64,000 nt of DNA, taken from positions 15,541-79,540 of the forward strand of contig NZ_AZCP01000004.1 in the NCBI RefSeq assembly GCF_001433855.1. The letters are read 5' to 3'. Numbering within the stretch: position 1 is the stretch's first letter; every line of letters starts with the position of its first letter. The notes under the pieces are model-generated. The model was not told the origin of the DNA. It did not search any database and saw only the letters and a program-made list of their open reading frames with translations. Of the stretch, positions 41,092-50,931 are shown piece after piece. The translations under genes and the position numbers were made by a program. The stretch comes from Levilactobacillus brevis ATCC 14869 = DSM 20054. Lineage in GTDB: Bacteria > Bacillota > Bacilli > Lactobacillales > Lactobacillaceae.

Positions 41092-42279
41092 ATGGGAAAA
41101 ACATTAGCTATCAACGCCGGGAGTTCAACACTGAAATGGAAACTATTTGCCATGCCAGAAGAAACGGTCATTGCCTCAGGGATGGTCGATCGCTTGAATT
41201 TACCGGGGTCCATCTTCAAAGTTAAATTAGCGGACGGGCAAAAGTTCACGGAAACGCAAGATAAGATTACGAATAAACTGGCTGCGGCAATGGTATTGAC
41301 CCGACTGAAATCTTACGGGATTGTCCAGCACTTGAGTGAAATTACGGGAGTGGGCCACCGCGTTGTCGCCGGGGGTGAGGTGTTCAAGGATTCAGCCGTC
41401 ATCACGCCCACCGTACTGAAGCAAATTAAGGAATTGAAGGACTATGCGCCGTTACATAACCCAGTGCAGGCCTATTACATTGATGTGTTCCAGCAATTAT
41501 TACCAGAAGCGCAGCAGGTCGCCGTCTTTGATACGTCGCTGTATACACAAATGCCGGCCATGAACTACTTGTATAGCCTGCCGTATGCCTATTACGAGAA
41601 GTTCGGGGCCCGAAAGTACGGGGCCCACGGGACTAGTCATCGCTATGTGGCGAAGCGGACGGCTGAACTCTTGGGCCAGCCATTAGAGGCGTTAAAATTA
41701 ATCACGCTGCATTTGGGGTCGGGGTCATCGATTACTGCCTTCGATCATGGTCAAGCATTGGATACCTCAATGGGCTTTACCCCATTAGCCGGTGTGATGA
41801 TGGGGACTCGTTCGGGGGATGTTGATCCGTCGTTAGTCGCCTATCTAGCAGAAAAATTACAGAAGACGATGCCAGAAATGATCGATATTTTGAATCACCA
41901 GTCAGGACTCTTGGGTATCTCGGAATTGTCCCCTGACCAACGGGATTTGGAAGACACCCAAGCTGACCGGCCAAAGTCTAAGCTGGCTTTAGACATGTTT
42001 GTTAACCGGGTCGTGCGTTACGTCGGTAGTTACGTGGCTGAACTGGGTGGCGTGGACGCGATTGTCTTTACAGCCGGATCTGGTGAGAATGGCATTGCGA
42101 TGCGACAAGCCATTGCGGACCAGTTGGCGGGACTCAATATTGCGATTGATCCGGCCAAAAATAATTTCCGGGGTGAGGAACGGGTGATTAGTCCGGATGA
42201 CGCGGCCGTTAAGGTCTTAGTCGTTCCGACCAATGAGGAATTGATGATTGTTCGCGATGTGGCGCGACTTACCCACTAA
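41092..42279 (+). CDS. ackA: Acetate kinase
   Basis: A 395-residue ASKHA-fold kinase converting acetyl phosphate and ADP to acetate and ATP, the acetate branch of the phosphoketolase pathway. Signature TLAINAGSSTLKWKLF at the N terminus, the second motif KYGAHGTSHRYVAKR with the catalytic Arg region, and TLHLGSGSS / DTSMGFTPLAGVMMGTRSGD are all present. GGGAGGAG precedes the ATG. Monocistronic, with a perfect cre box and a strong terminator. Confidence 0.95.
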   Translation: MGKTLAINAGSSTLKWKLFAMPEETVIASGMVDRLNLPGSIFKVKLADGQKFTETQDKITNKLAAAMVLTRLKSYGIVQHLSEITGVGHRVVAGGEVFKDSAVITPTVLKQIKELKDYAPLHNPVQAYYIDVFQQLLPEAQQVAVFDTSLYTQMPAMNYLYSLPYAYYEKFGARKYGAHGTSHRYVAKRTAELLGQPLEALKLITLHLGSGSSITAFDHGQALDTSMGFTPLAGVMMGTRSGDVDPSLVAYLAEKLQKTMPEMIDILNHQSGLLGISELSPDQRDLEDTQADRPKSKLALDMFVNRVVRYVGSYVAELGGVDAIVFTAGSGENGIAMRQAIADQLAGLNIAIDPAKNNFRGEERVISPDDAAVKVLVVPTNEELMIVRDVARLTH

Positions 42280-42286
42280 ACTAGAT

Positions 42287-42330
42287 AACCGGACCAATCG
42301 TGCCAGTGAGTGGCGATTGGTCCGGTTGTT
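42287..42330 (+). terminator. ackA terminator
   Basis: AACCGGACCAATCG pairs with CGATTGGTCCGGTT around a 13-base loop, followed by GTTT. Confidence 0.88.
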
Positions 42331-42482
42331 TATTGGGGGAACCAAAGCCTTAAAGGCAAAATCCCCCAGGTTACAGTAACAGAGCTAGGTTAGTAAAAGC
42401 TTAATGGCTAATTTTAACTATTTTTTGTAGACAATGTCGATTACGTAAAAATCATGACAGTTTGTCATGAAAATCGGATTAC

Positions 42483-42499
42483 CTTAACCAAGCAGTAAC
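42483..42499 (+). promoter_or_regulatory. WalR-like hexamer pair before the 3D-domain gene
   Basis: CTTAAC (42483-42488), five bases, AGTAAC (42494-42499). The same CTTAAY-N5-NGTAAC pair precedes Apf-like genes 1 (32464) and 2 (36472). Confidence 0.45.
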
Positions 42500-42565
42500 G
42501 TTAAACTAATCGATTTGAGATATGGGCGTTGTAAGCTAGGGTCAATCAAAAGGAGGAACGATTTA

Positions 42566-43063
42566 ATGATAAAAAAAGTGATTTTAACGACCGTGAGTGC
42601 GGCGGCAGTCTTGGCAGCCGGTATCAGTTTTTCTAACGTAACCGCCAATGCCGCGACGGTCCAAGTACCGGCACAAAGCTATCATTATCAACCTCAAACA
42701 GCCATCTATGGCACAGCGCCGACAGCAAAGACCAATCAAACAGTCGCAACGACGACAACTAACAGTACCACTAACACTACTACAACGAGTCAGGCAACCG
42801 GGGCGACGACTACGGAAGCCGCCTTTGAATCCCAAGGGGTCGTTTATTTGAATAGAAATAAATGGACTTATTATTCAGGTAGCACAACCGCCGATGGCAC
42901 TAAGATCAGTGCCAATGGATTAGATTCAAATGGCTACCGGGTTGTGGCAGCACCGTCAAACGTTGCCTTTGGCACAAAAATTATGACGCCATTAGGAATG
43001 GGGGTTGTGCATGACCGCGGGACGGCCATCACCGGCAACCATTATGATGTCGTCATTCAATAG
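42566..43063 (+). CDS. Secreted 3D-domain cell-wall protein
   Basis: A 165-residue exported protein: signal peptide 1-30 (cleavage near ANA-ATV), a Thr/Gln/Asn-rich linker (about 55-90), and a C-terminal ~75-residue 3D (double-psi beta-barrel, MltA/Sps-like) domain with GTKISANGLDSNGYRVVA, FGTKIMTPLGMGVVHDRGTAI and a final NHYDVVIQ. Homologous domains in resuscitation factors and lytic transglycosylases act on peptidoglycan; the conserved Asp in HDRG and HYDV are kept, but the protein ends right after the last motif. AAAAGGAGG precedes the ATG at 42566; a longer frame from 42515 lacks a site. Confidence 0.85.
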   Translation: MIKKVILTTVSAAAVLAAGISFSNVTANAATVQVPAQSYHYQPQTAIYGTAPTAKTNQTVATTTTNSTTNTTTTSQATGATTTEAAFESQGVVYLNRNKWTYYSGSTTADGTKISANGLDSNGYRVVAAPSNVAFGTKIMTPLGMGVVHDRGTAITGNHYDVVIQ

Positions 43064-43068
43064 ATTAG

Positions 43069-43107
43069 AAAGCGCACCCCGAGACAACTGTCTAAGGGTG
43101 CGCTTTT
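43069..43107. terminator. Bidirectional terminator
   Basis: AAAGCGCACCC pairs with GGGTGCGCTTT, T5 on the + side; it serves the 3D gene (+) and the ABC permease (-). Confidence 0.88.
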
Positions 43108-43115
43108 TGTCGTGA

Positions 43116-44738
43116 TTAACGGAGCTGGAGATCTCGCCGGTGGTAGCCCAGCCAGCCCAGGAATAAGACTAGGACACTCAAAGCCACCATCCAACTAAAT
43201 GTGGTCCAATTGACCGCATGAACGGGAACGCGGGGCATCCACCCGGTAGGCGCCAAGCGTTGGACCCAAGTTGGTAACTGGAGGAGACCACCCATGTAGA
43301 CCGCGATAAAGCCTAGTGCGAGGTAGCCCCAACTGAGTGCCTTAATGCGCGGCGCCCAGCCGACTAAACCCACTCCCAGCGCCAAAAATACCCAGATCAT
43401 GGGGAGTTGAGCAGCGATGGTTTGCCAAAACTCGGCGGTGCTAATGCCATCTTGAACATGGTCAAGGCTAGCATTTCCAGTCACAATAACACCGGCGAGG
43501 CCACCGATGTAAGCCACGGTGCTCAAGCCCAAGGCACTGCTAACGTAACTGACCAACAGGCGCGAACGACTAAGTGGTCGTGCGTACAGGGCCTCCAACC
43601 AGCCATGCGTTTCGTCCGTATGCAGTTTTAAAACCAACTGTAGACCGGGGATAACGGCCACACTAGCCATGACAATAGCTAGCAGACTAGTGAAATTCAG
43701 TAGAATTTGATGATTGGCATCGTGAACCATTGCTCGGCCGAAGACTTGTTGCATGGTGGGATTGGTTTTTAAAATGTTACCGATTGTGTTAAAGACGGTA
43801 CCATATGCCACCCCAAAGAGGGTAATTCCCAATAACCAGCCAATAAAAATATTGCGTTGTTGGCGCCAGATGAGGGAGAGCGGACCCCGTAACAACGGAG
43901 AAGCCGTTCGACGTCCCGGTCGAGTGGTCAAAGCGCCAGAACCTAAGTCCCGGTGTGCATTGGCAAAAACTGCACATCCCAAAATCACGAACGTTAAAAG
44001 CAAGCTGAGACCCACGGGTGTCCAATTGGGATGCTGGTAAGGACTGAGTTTTTCAATCCAACCAAGTGGTGACCACCAAGTGGACTGGGGGTGCTGAACG
44101 TCAGTGATCATCCGCGCCAAGTAACTGATTCCAAACAGGGCATAGGCGAGACCAGTGGCACTAGCGGCATGGTCGGCCAACTGGGCAGTTAACACCCCCA
44201 CAGTGCCAAATAGCAGACCGGTTGTTCCGAGTCCTAAGCCAATCAGCCAGTTCCCACTGGTGGTCGCTCCGGGCATGTGGGCCAGTTGGAGCCCTAGACC
44301 GTATAGAACGCTGAGTCCACCATTGATAATGACCAGTTCTCCCATTGCCGCAGCTAGTGGGGCTAATGCCCCGACGGTATGGGCGCGAATAAGTTCGGTC
44401 ACGCCTTGATCTTCATCGCTACGGGTGGCGTGGATACTTAGCGTCAGGTTCATGATTACTTGGATTAGGGCCATGAACAATAACATTTCGTTAGCAAAAA
44501 TTTCGGCAGTGGTGACGCGGCCAGTGAAATGAAAGGCGCCAAACATCGCGACAATTCCGGGGCTAGCCAACGTTTGGCGAATCGCTTCAATCTCGTGTGG
44601 GGTGCCGTAGATACCGTCAAATTTAGCCGCAACACTGGCCATGAGGGCAGCCAGTACCACAATCCAAATGACGATTCGCCAGCGATCACGCCGGCAGTTC
44701 AAACGGAGTAATAAACCAGTTTTATGGTATTGAGACAT
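43116..44738 (-). CDS. ABC transporter permease (ABC-2, tetronasin/polyketide exporter type)
   Basis: A 540-residue membrane protein with two similar halves of about six helices each, the layout of TnrB3-like exporters of polyether/macrolide-type antibiotics. Landmarks are TGLLLRLNCRRDRWRIVIWI at the start, DEDQGVTELIRAHTVG in the first half and TDETHGWLEALYARPLSRSRLL in the second. The ATG at 44738 is chosen because AAAGGAG lies eight bases before it; a GTG nine bases earlier would overlap that site. It follows its ATPase by five bases. Substrate unknown. Confidence 0.83.
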   Translation of the reverse strand: MSQYHKTGLLLRLNCRRDRWRIVIWIVVLAALMASVAAKFDGIYGTPHEIEAIRQTLASPGIVAMFGAFHFTGRVTTAEIFANEMLLFMALIQVIMNLTLSIHATRSDEDQGVTELIRAHTVGALAPLAAAMGELVIINGGLSVLYGLGLQLAHMPGATTSGNWLIGLGLGTTGLLFGTVGVLTAQLADHAASATGLAYALFGISYLARMITDVQHPQSTWWSPLGWIEKLSPYQHPNWTPVGLSLLLTFVILGCAVFANAHRDLGSGALTTRPGRRTASPLLRGPLSLIWRQQRNIFIGWLLGITLFGVAYGTVFNTIGNILKTNPTMQQVFGRAMVHDANHQILLNFTSLLAIVMASVAVIPGLQLVLKLHTDETHGWLEALYARPLSRSRLLVSYVSSALGLSTVAYIGGLAGVIVTGNASLDHVQDGISTAEFWQTIAAQLPMIWVFLALGVGLVGWAPRIKALSWGYLALGFIAVYMGGLLQLPTWVQRLAPTGWMPRVPVHAVNWTTFSWMVALSVLVLFLGWLGYHRRDLQLR

Positions 44739-44743
44739 TGTGA

Positions 44744-45637
44744 TCACTCCTTTGCGTAGTAGTGCATGAAGAGATCTTCAAGGGTTGGTGGCGTGCTTTG
44801 GAGCGCCGCAATGTGATGTTCAGCTAATGTGGTCATCGTGGTGGCTAAGCTATCGGCATCAACTGAAAATTGCCACTCGCGTGCGGCGTGTCCGGGCGTA
44901 ACGGCATGTAAACCGGGAAGGGTGGTGACATCGAAGTCATCGCCCAACGTGACGGCTACTGTGGTCCGCGTTAGGTGACGCATTGCAGCGAGACTACCGG
45001 TTTCAATGATTTGACCCTCACGAATAATCCCAATGCGATCACACATGCGTTCCACTTCTGACAGAATATGACTGGATAATAGTACTGCCTTTCCCCGTTT
45101 TTTAAGCGCCAGTACTGCTGCTTGAAAAAGCCGCTCGTTAAGTGGGTCTAGCCCTGAAGTTGGCTCATCAAAGATGTAGAAGTCAGCTTCCTGGGAGAGC
45201 GCAGCAATGAGGGCCACCTTTTGGCGATTACCTTTGGAATAGGTCCGGGCCTTCTTGGTGGGATCTAATCCAAATTGGTGAATCAGGGTATCCGTTTGAG
45301 TCGTGTGGGCTTGGTCGTTCATTCGGAGCAGCAGGTCGATGATCTCGCCGCCAGTCAGGTTAGGCCAGAGATAGACATCGCCGGAAACGTAAGCCAATCG
45401 CTGATGAATCTGAACACTATCCTGCCAGACGGGCCGACCGAAGAGAGTGGCGGTACCACCACTGGCCCGAATGAGCCCAAGTAAGATGCGAATCGTCGTG
45501 GATTTACCAGCACCGTTAGGGCCGATAAAACCAAAGACTTCACCGGGATAGACGTCAAAGGTGACGCCCTTTAAGGCACGAAAGTGGCCAAAGTTTTTTT
45601 GCAAATGCTGTAGGTGCAAGAGTGGTGTGGTGCTCAT
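44744..45637 (-). CDS. ABC transporter ATP-binding protein
   Basis: A 297-residue DrrA-type ATPase partner of the downstream permease. Walker A GPNGAGKST, Q-loop near YVSGDVYLWPNL, signature YSKGNRQKV, Walker B FYIFDEPTSGLD and the switch His in SSHILSEVE are intact. The ~70-residue C-terminal domain after the ATPase core is typical of drug-export ATPases. AGGGGGAATG precedes the ATG. A perfect cre consensus lies 23 bp upstream of its start. Confidence 0.9.
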   Translation of the reverse strand: MSTTPLLHLQHLQKNFGHFRALKGVTFDVYPGEVFGFIGPNGAGKSTTIRILLGLIRASGGTATLFGRPVWQDSVQIHQRLAYVSGDVYLWPNLTGGEIIDLLLRMNDQAHTTQTDTLIHQFGLDPTKKARTYSKGNRQKVALIAALSQEADFYIFDEPTSGLDPLNERLFQAAVLALKKRGKAVLLSSHILSEVERMCDRIGIIREGQIIETGSLAAMRHLTRTTVAVTLGDDFDVTTLPGLHAVTPGHAAREWQFSVDADSLATTMTTLAEHHIAALQSTPPTLEDLFMHYYAKE

Positions 45638-45659
45638 GAGTCATTCCCCCTAACGATTC

Positions 45660-45673
45660 TGAAATCGATTACA
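45660..45673 (-). promoter_or_regulatory. cre-like palindrome upstream of the ABC exporter
   Basis: TGAAATCGATTACA matches TGWNANCGNTNWCA perfectly. It lies just before the ATPase start in the region shared with the divergent HD gene. CcpA control of an exporter is unusual, so chance or another LacI-family protein is possible. Confidence 0.5.
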
Positions 45674-45805
45674 TCGTAAGCTTATCGCTAAGGGAAGTCA
45701 ATGTGAACGCCCTTTATGGAACGGTGACTAAATTTTGCTCAGTGGTATGCTAAAATAGATGCAGACGTTAGGGCGAACCGGTAGCCCAGGCAAGGAGGAA
45801 AACGG

Positions 45806-46462
45806 ATGACAACGACAGTTTTAGCAGCAGTGCGGCAATTTTCACAAGCCAAAATGGGGGATGATGAGACGGGCCACGGATTCGACCATATTCAACGGGT
45901 CGTGGGGTTGGCGGATCGTTTGGTACAGGCCTACCCGCAAGCCGATCGGGTTTTAACACTGACGGCCGCTTATTTACACGATGTGATTGACGAAAAATTG
46001 GTCACAGATACTGTCGCGGCCAGTGACGAGGTGCGGCAGTTCTTGAACCAACAGGGGTTAACCGCTGAACAGGTAGCCACGGTCTTCTTGATTATGGATA
46101 ATATGTCATACCATAAGACACTGGATGGTACGGCCAAGCCACTGCCATTAGAAGGCCAAATTGTGCAAGATGCAGATCGCTTAGATGCGATTGGGGCAAT
46201 CGGCATTGCACGAGCCATTTACTTTGGCGGTCACTTTGGTGAGAAAATTTATGATCCGGCGGTAAAACCGCGGACAGCCATGACTCACGCGGAGTATCGC
46301 AATCTTAATAATGAAACTATCATCAACCACTTTTATGAAAAACTACTGACGTTAAAGGACTTGATGAATACGACAGCCGCTAAAAAATTGGCTGAACACC
46401 GCCAACAAGTCATGCTTGATTTCTTGGCAGAATATAAGGCAGAATGGAACGCAGAGGCTTAG
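45806..46462 (+). CDS. HD domain phosphohydrolase (YedJ-like)
   Basis: A 218-residue metal-dependent hydrolase. The HD motif set is present: GHGFDHIQRVVGLA with the first His, TAAYLHDVIDEK with the paired His-Asp, and the later VQDADRLDAIGAIGIAR with the last Asp. This matches the YedJ/YpgQ group, which includes broad nucleotide pyrophosphohydrolases. AAGGAGG precedes the ATG. It diverges from the ABC exporter and converges on a MATE gene; substrate not known. Confidence 0.87.
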   Translation: MTTTVLAAVRQFSQAKMGDDETGHGFDHIQRVVGLADRLVQAYPQADRVLTLTAAYLHDVIDEKLVTDTVAASDEVRQFLNQQGLTAEQVATVFLIMDNMSYHKTLDGTAKPLPLEGQIVQDADRLDAIGAIGIARAIYFGGHFGEKIYDPAVKPRTAMTHAEYRNLNNETIINHFYEKLLTLKDLMNTTAAKKLAEHRQQVMLDFLAEYKAEWNAEA

Positions 46463-46474
46463 GCCCCTGTTTTT

Positions 46475-47812
46475 TTATGGCTTAAGTAGACCATGCTTAC
46501 TAATAAATCGGCAAATGAAGCCACAATAAATCAAGGAGATCAGCCAGGCTAATGGATTGGCGTAGCAAATAGCGACGAAGCCAAGTGGCGTCAGGGCTAA
46601 TAGACTAGCGACCAGCCGGCCGGCCAATTCACCAAATCCGGAGACGATAGCATAAAAGCTGTGGCCCCAGCCTTGAATGGTATTCCGAAAGATCATTAGT
46701 AAACCATGCACTGGGAAGAAGAAGGCAATGATGGTGAGATATTGTAGGGCACTTGCGGTGGTGGTAGGTGACCCGTTACCTAAAATAGCAGTGACTAAGG
46801 CCCGTCGACTGAACCATAAGATGCCAAAGGCGCCAAATGAATAGATGATTTGGATTAGACAACCATTTAAGATGCCCCGCTTAATCCGATCCCGATTCCG
46901 GGCACCAAAGTTTTGGGCTTGATAGGTGGCCATCGCTGCGCCCACACTTTCCATGGGGAGCGTGAACAATTGACGAATCTTATCAGCGGCCGATTGTGCT
47001 GCCATGATAGCTGAGCCTAGTTGGTTGATGGCATCCTGCATGATAATGGCCCCGATGGCGGATACTGAATATTCAAACCCCATTGGTAGGCCAATGGCAC
47101 ACATGCGTTTGAGCTTGGCCCAGGAAATCCGCCAATCAGACGACGTTAGTTTTAATTGATTCTGGCCCCAAAAGAAGCGCGAGAGGTTCAGTAACCCGCC
47201 GATAAACTCACTGATTACGGTTGCCCAAGCAGCGCCAGCGATGCCTAGATGAAACTGACAAATGAACAGTAAATCTAAAACAACGTTCACAATCAGTGAA
47301 AATACGAGGAAGTGCAACGGGTGAATTGCGTCACCAAAAGCGCGTAGGGCCGCTGCCGAATAATTAAATAAGATATTGGCGGGGATGCCGATGAAGGAAA
47401 TTAGTGTAAAGGTTTCGGCCATTGCTAGGATATTATTGGGCGTGTTCAGCCATTGAAGGAAATAGTTGGTGCCTAAAATCATCAGTGGCGTCAACAGGAG
47501 GCATAGCCCACCGCTTAACCACACCCCGTTGGTAAAATAAGACCGGGTGGTGGTGGCTGTTTTGGCGCCCACACTTTGAGACAGGGGAATGCTAAAGCCA
47601 ATGCAACTGCCTTGAACGAATCCTAGAATTAGAAAGCTAAGGGGATAGTAGGCCCCCACTGCGGCCACCGCATCAATGCCAATCAGTCGGCCGACAATCA
47701 GCGTATCAATGAAGTTATAGAGTTGTTGGAAGAGTGACCCGCCAATTAAGGGCAACGAAAACAAAAGTAAGCGTCGCAGGGGACTACCAGTCGTTAGATC
47801 TAATTGATTCAT
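46475..47812 (-). CDS. MATE family efflux transporter
   Basis: A 445-residue, twelve-helix Na+/H+-coupled drug or metabolite exporter of the NorM/DinF superfamily. The LPLIGGSLFQQLYNFIDTLIVGRLIG start and GIPANILFNYSAAALRAFGD are the family's repeat landmarks, and the second half repeats them (FEYSVSAIGAIIMQDAINQLG). AAGGAGTG precedes the ATG. Substrate unknown. Confidence 0.88.
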   Translation of the reverse strand: MNQLDLTTGSPLRRLLLFSLPLIGGSLFQQLYNFIDTLIVGRLIGIDAVAAVGAYYPLSFLILGFVQGSCIGFSIPLSQSVGAKTATTTRSYFTNGVWLSGGLCLLLTPLMILGTNYFLQWLNTPNNILAMAETFTLISFIGIPANILFNYSAAALRAFGDAIHPLHFLVFSLIVNVVLDLLFICQFHLGIAGAAWATVISEFIGGLLNLSRFFWGQNQLKLTSSDWRISWAKLKRMCAIGLPMGFEYSVSAIGAIIMQDAINQLGSAIMAAQSAADKIRQLFTLPMESVGAAMATYQAQNFGARNRDRIKRGILNGCLIQIIYSFGAFGILWFSRRALVTAILGNGSPTTTASALQYLTIIAFFFPVHGLLMIFRNTIQGWGHSFYAIVSGFGELAGRLVASLLALTPLGFVAICYANPLAWLISLIYCGFICRFISKHGLLKP

Positions 47813-47839
47813 GCCATCACTCCTTGAATACAGGATAGT

Positions 47840-47883
47840 AATAATGGGGAACCACCGTCATACACCGGTAGTTCCCCATTATT
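47840..47883 (-). terminator. uxaC terminator
   Basis: AATAATGGGGAAC (47840 on) pairs with GTTCCCCATTATT around a 19-base, partly paired loop. It ends the leftward uxaC transcript before the MATE gene. Confidence 0.75.
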
Positions 47884-47910
47884 CATTGAAAAATTTTAGT
47901 CGGTTGCGCC

Positions 47911-49338
47911 TTACTTTTGGTCAAAGAAACCAAAATAATCGTGGGCGTTATTATACGAAATATCTTCGACAATCTTGCCAAGATAAGCGTCATCGTCTGG
48001 AACCTGACCGCGAACCACCCATTCACCGATCAGATCACAGAGAACCCGACGGAAGTATTCGTGCCGTGGATAGGAAAGGAAGCTCCGCGAATCGGTTAGC
48101 ATCCCCACGAAGTTTGGCAAGAGACTTTGTTGCGCCATAATCCGTAGTTGGTCATGCATGCCTTCGCGGGTATCGTTGAACCACCAAGCACAGCCCAACT
48201 GCATCTTTTGAGCTACGCCACCTTGGAAGCTTTGCATCCCCGTTGCTAATTCGAGCCAATCATTCGGGTTGGTTGAGAAGAAGATCGTCTTAGGAATATT
48301 ATCTTCCTCAGCCATATCACTCATTAATTGCATCAGTTCACCGGCAATGCCTGGTTGTGAACCCATGGAATCGAAACCGGCATCGGCACCTAATTTGCGG
48401 AACATAGGACCATTTGCATTGCGCAAAACATTGACGTGGAATTGCATTGTCCAGTCAAATTGCTTATTCAAGCGCATTAGGGCTTCTAGTAGGGCAGTTT
48501 GGTACCCATCGATTTCGGCCGCACTGAGGCTTTGGTTGTCTTGACGAGCTTTGTTAATGATCTGGTTCAAGTCGGCTTTAGAAACTTTCCGGAAGTGATA
48601 CGTGTTGAGACCATGATCCGAGAGGTGCCCGCCTAATGAGTTGAAGAATTCAAAGCGTTGGGCCAAAGCGGCAACTAAGGAATCAAAATCAGTAATCGTG
48701 ACACCAGAGACGTCACTTAACTGGCGCAGATAAGCATCGTAGTCCCCTTGGTTAATCCGTACGGCATTATCTGGCCGCATTGCTGGCAGGACTTTGAAAC
48801 CGTTAGTTGCTTCTTCTTGCTTGAGCAACTGGTGGTAATGCAAATCAGAAGCGGGGTCATCAGTCGTGCAAACGACTTTAACGTTAGACTTTTTAATTAA
48901 ATTCCGTGGCTTGAAGTCGTCAGTCTTTAACAACGCATTGGCTTTTTCCCAAATAGCCGGAGCATTTTTGGTGGTGAAGGGTTCGTCGATGCCAAAGAAG
49001 CGCTTCAGTTCCAAATGGGTCCATTCATATAGGGGATTGCCAATGGCTTTTTCAATCGTGCCCGCCCAAGCCAGAAACTTGTCATATTCATCGCCATCGC
49101 CGGTAATGAGATCTTCGGGAACCCCGTTGGCCCGTTCCAACCGCCATTTGTAGTGGTCGCCTAAACTGCCATCGTTTAACCAGATGCGGGTGATGTTGGG
49201 GTAATTCTTGTTTTCATAAATGTCTTTTGGTTCTAGGTGACAGTGGTAATCAATGATGGGCATTTTTTCGGCATGTTCATGGTAGAGCCGTTTGGCGGGC
49301 TCATTGGTTAATAGAAAATCTTCGTTTAATAATGTCAT
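47911..49338 (-). CDS. uxaC: Glucuronate isomerase
   Basis: A 475-residue amidohydrolase-superfamily isomerase converting D-glucuronate to D-fructuronate (and galacturonate to tagaturonate). The metal-site [10 protein letters not shown] (His32 and His34) lies near the N terminus; [18 protein letters not shown]-like [13 protein letters not shown] and [18 protein letters not shown] are the family landmarks. The length is typical (about 470). GAAAGAGG precedes the ATG. It lies 72 bp downstream of the GPH carrier on the same strand, so carrier and isomerase form an operon. Confidence 0.95.
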   Translation of the reverse strand: MTLLNEDFLLTNEPAKRLYHEHAEKMPIIDYHCHLEPKDIYENKNYPNITRIWLNDGSLGDHYKWRLERANGVPEDLITGDGDEYDKFLAWAGTIEKAIGNPLYEWTHLELKRFFGIDEPFTTKNAPAIWEKANALLKTDDFKPRNLIKKSNVKVVCTTDDPASDLHYHQLLKQEEATNGFKVLPAMRPDNAVRINQGDYDAYLRQLSDVSGVTITDFDSLVAALAQRFEFFNSLGGHLSDHGLNTYHFRKVSKADLNQIINKARQDNQSLSAAEIDGYQTALLEALMRLNKQFDWTMQFHVNVLRNANGPMFRKLGADAGFDSMGSQPGIAGELMQLMSDMAEEDNIPKTIFFSTNPNDWLELATGMQSFQGGVAQKMQLGCAWWFNDTREGMHDQLRIMAQQSLLPNFVGMLTDSRSFLSYPRHEYFRRVLCDLIGEWVVRGQVPDDDAYLGKIVEDISYNNAHDYFGFFDQK

Positions 49339-49375
49339 GATAAAATTCCTCTTTCTATGACAGATGGTTTTGATA

Positions 49376-49389
49376 AATTAAACGCTTTC
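49376..49389 (-). promoter_or_regulatory. Candidate cre between the carrier gene and uxaC
   Basis: On the - strand TGAAAGCGTTTAAT: the left half is perfect and the last two bases deviate from the CcpA consensus. It could add catabolite control within the operon. Confidence 0.4.
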
Positions 49390-49410
49390 ATTTGTTAGAT
49401 GGTCAGGCGC

Positions 49411-50829
49411 TTATTTGTTTTCTTCAGCGGCATTTTCTGCGTGAATTTCAGCTAATTTAGCAGCATTGGCATTAACGCGCTTCTTGCTCAGTGGGTAGAA
49501 GACCAATAAGATCAAGCCGGCTAAGAAGAGGCAGACCGTTGGTACACCAGTTGCTAACGTGTAGATATGGTTAATAACGGTGGTCGTTTGATCAGCGCCA
49601 CCACCAGTGGAGGACTTGTAACCGATGAAGGTCAACATGAAACCACCGAAACCACCGGCGATTGCTTGGGCAACTTTACGGGCAAATGAGTTAACCCCGT
49701 AAACGATACCGTCTTCACGGACACCCGTTAAGACTTCATGGTTATCAATAACATCGGTAATAAAGGCCCAAACCATTAAGTTGAAGACTCCGGCACCTAA
49801 GGAACCAAAGAATAACATAACCAAGTAGAACAGGGAGCTTTGGGTGTGGACGATCATTAAAGTTCCATAAATGGCAGCTCCAATAAATAAGGCCACAATC
49901 GAACATTCTTTCCGACCAAAAGTCCGGGTCATCCAGGTACTGAATGGCGCAAGTAAAATAACCGTAGCAAAGTTGAAGATCAAAGCAATCCCTAAGGCTT
50001 TGGTATCCTTAAAGTAGTCATTAAACAGGTAAGTCAATAGCGTTCCCGAGAGGTTTTGGTTGATGACGATTAAAATATCCACGACAACTAAAACAACCAG
50101 CGCCCGGTTCTCAAACATCCCTTTAACAACGCTAGCTAAAGGTACATTTTCGGACTTTTCAGTTCGTACCCGTTCGGTAGTCAGTGCGGTGGTCAGCGTG
50201 TAGCAGGCCCAGGCAATCAGGGCACAGCCAACCACAACCCAGAAGAAGCGGCTGCCAGAAATCTTTTGTGAGGCGCCGATATAGATGAACATTGGAACAA
50301 TATAGCTGGTTAAGGCACTACCAACAGCGGAACCAATGGCCCGGAATGTTGATAGTGAGGTTTTATCGTTAGGATCACCACTAATGGCAGAGGCCATTGA
50401 ACCATAAGGGATATTGACGGAGGAGTAGAAAATTCCCCAACCCAAGTACGTGATGAAGACGTAGACGAGTCGTGCTGGCAAAGCCCAGTCCTTAACAATC
50501 GGCACGAAAGTTAGAATAAAGGCAATGAGTAAGGGATACTTCATGCGATTAATCCATGGCTTGAAGCGCCCACTCTTATGTAGCTTACTGTTGTCGACTA
50601 ACCGGCCAACCGTGATATCGGCAAAGGCATCGACGAAGCGGGCGGTTAAGAAGAGGATCCCTACTTGGGCCCCCGTTAACCCTAAAACGTTGGTGTAGAA
50701 AATCATTAAGAAGGAATTGATGATGTTGAAGGAGAAGTTATTCCCAATATCACCAAACATGTAGCCAATTCGGTCTTTAATATTGAAAGGCGCAGCAGCC
50801 ACAGTGATGGTTTTTTGTGTTTTTTCCAA
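49411..50829 (-). CDS. GPH family sugar/hexuronide:cation symporter
   Basis: A 472-residue, twelve-helix carrier of the glycoside-pentoside-hexuronide family (MelB/UidB/XynB relatives). GYMFGDIGNNFSFNIINSF, ITVGRLVDNSKLHKSGRFKPWI and the second-half WAFITDVIDNHEVLTG follow the family pattern. Its position before uxaC and beside beta-glucuronidase suggests uptake of glucuronides, like UidB, or of free hexuronate. The start is TTG at 50829, nine bases after AGGAAG; a longer frame from 50889 has no ribosome site. The divergent 5' region holds cre boxes and a TGATATA motif. Confidence 0.85.
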   Translation of the reverse strand: MEKTQKTITVAAAPFNIKDRIGYMFGDIGNNFSFNIINSFLMIFYTNVLGLTGAQVGILFLTARFVDAFADITVGRLVDNSKLHKSGRFKPWINRMKYPLLIAFILTFVPIVKDWALPARLVYVFITYLGWGIFYSSVNIPYGSMASAISGDPNDKTSLSTFRAIGSAVGSALTSYIVPMFIYIGASQKISGSRFFWVVVGCALIAWACYTLTTALTTERVRTEKSENVPLASVVKGMFENRALVVLVVVDILIVINQNLSGTLLTYLFNDYFKDTKALGIALIFNFATVILLAPFSTWMTRTFGRKECSIVALFIGAAIYGTLMIVHTQSSLFYLVMLFFGSLGAGVFNLMVWAFITDVIDNHEVLTGVREDGIVYGVNSFARKVAQAIAGGFGGFMLTFIGYKSSTGGGADQTTTVINHIYTLATGVPTVCLFLAGLILLVFYPLSKKRVNANAAKLAEIHAENAAEENK

Positions 50830-50931
50830 TGTCTGACACTTCCTAAAATATAAATTATGATGAGGGTACAGGTTGTTAGATAAAAGCAAAATACGGTTAG
50901 ACGTTTAACTCATAGGCAAATCTCCTTCAAA

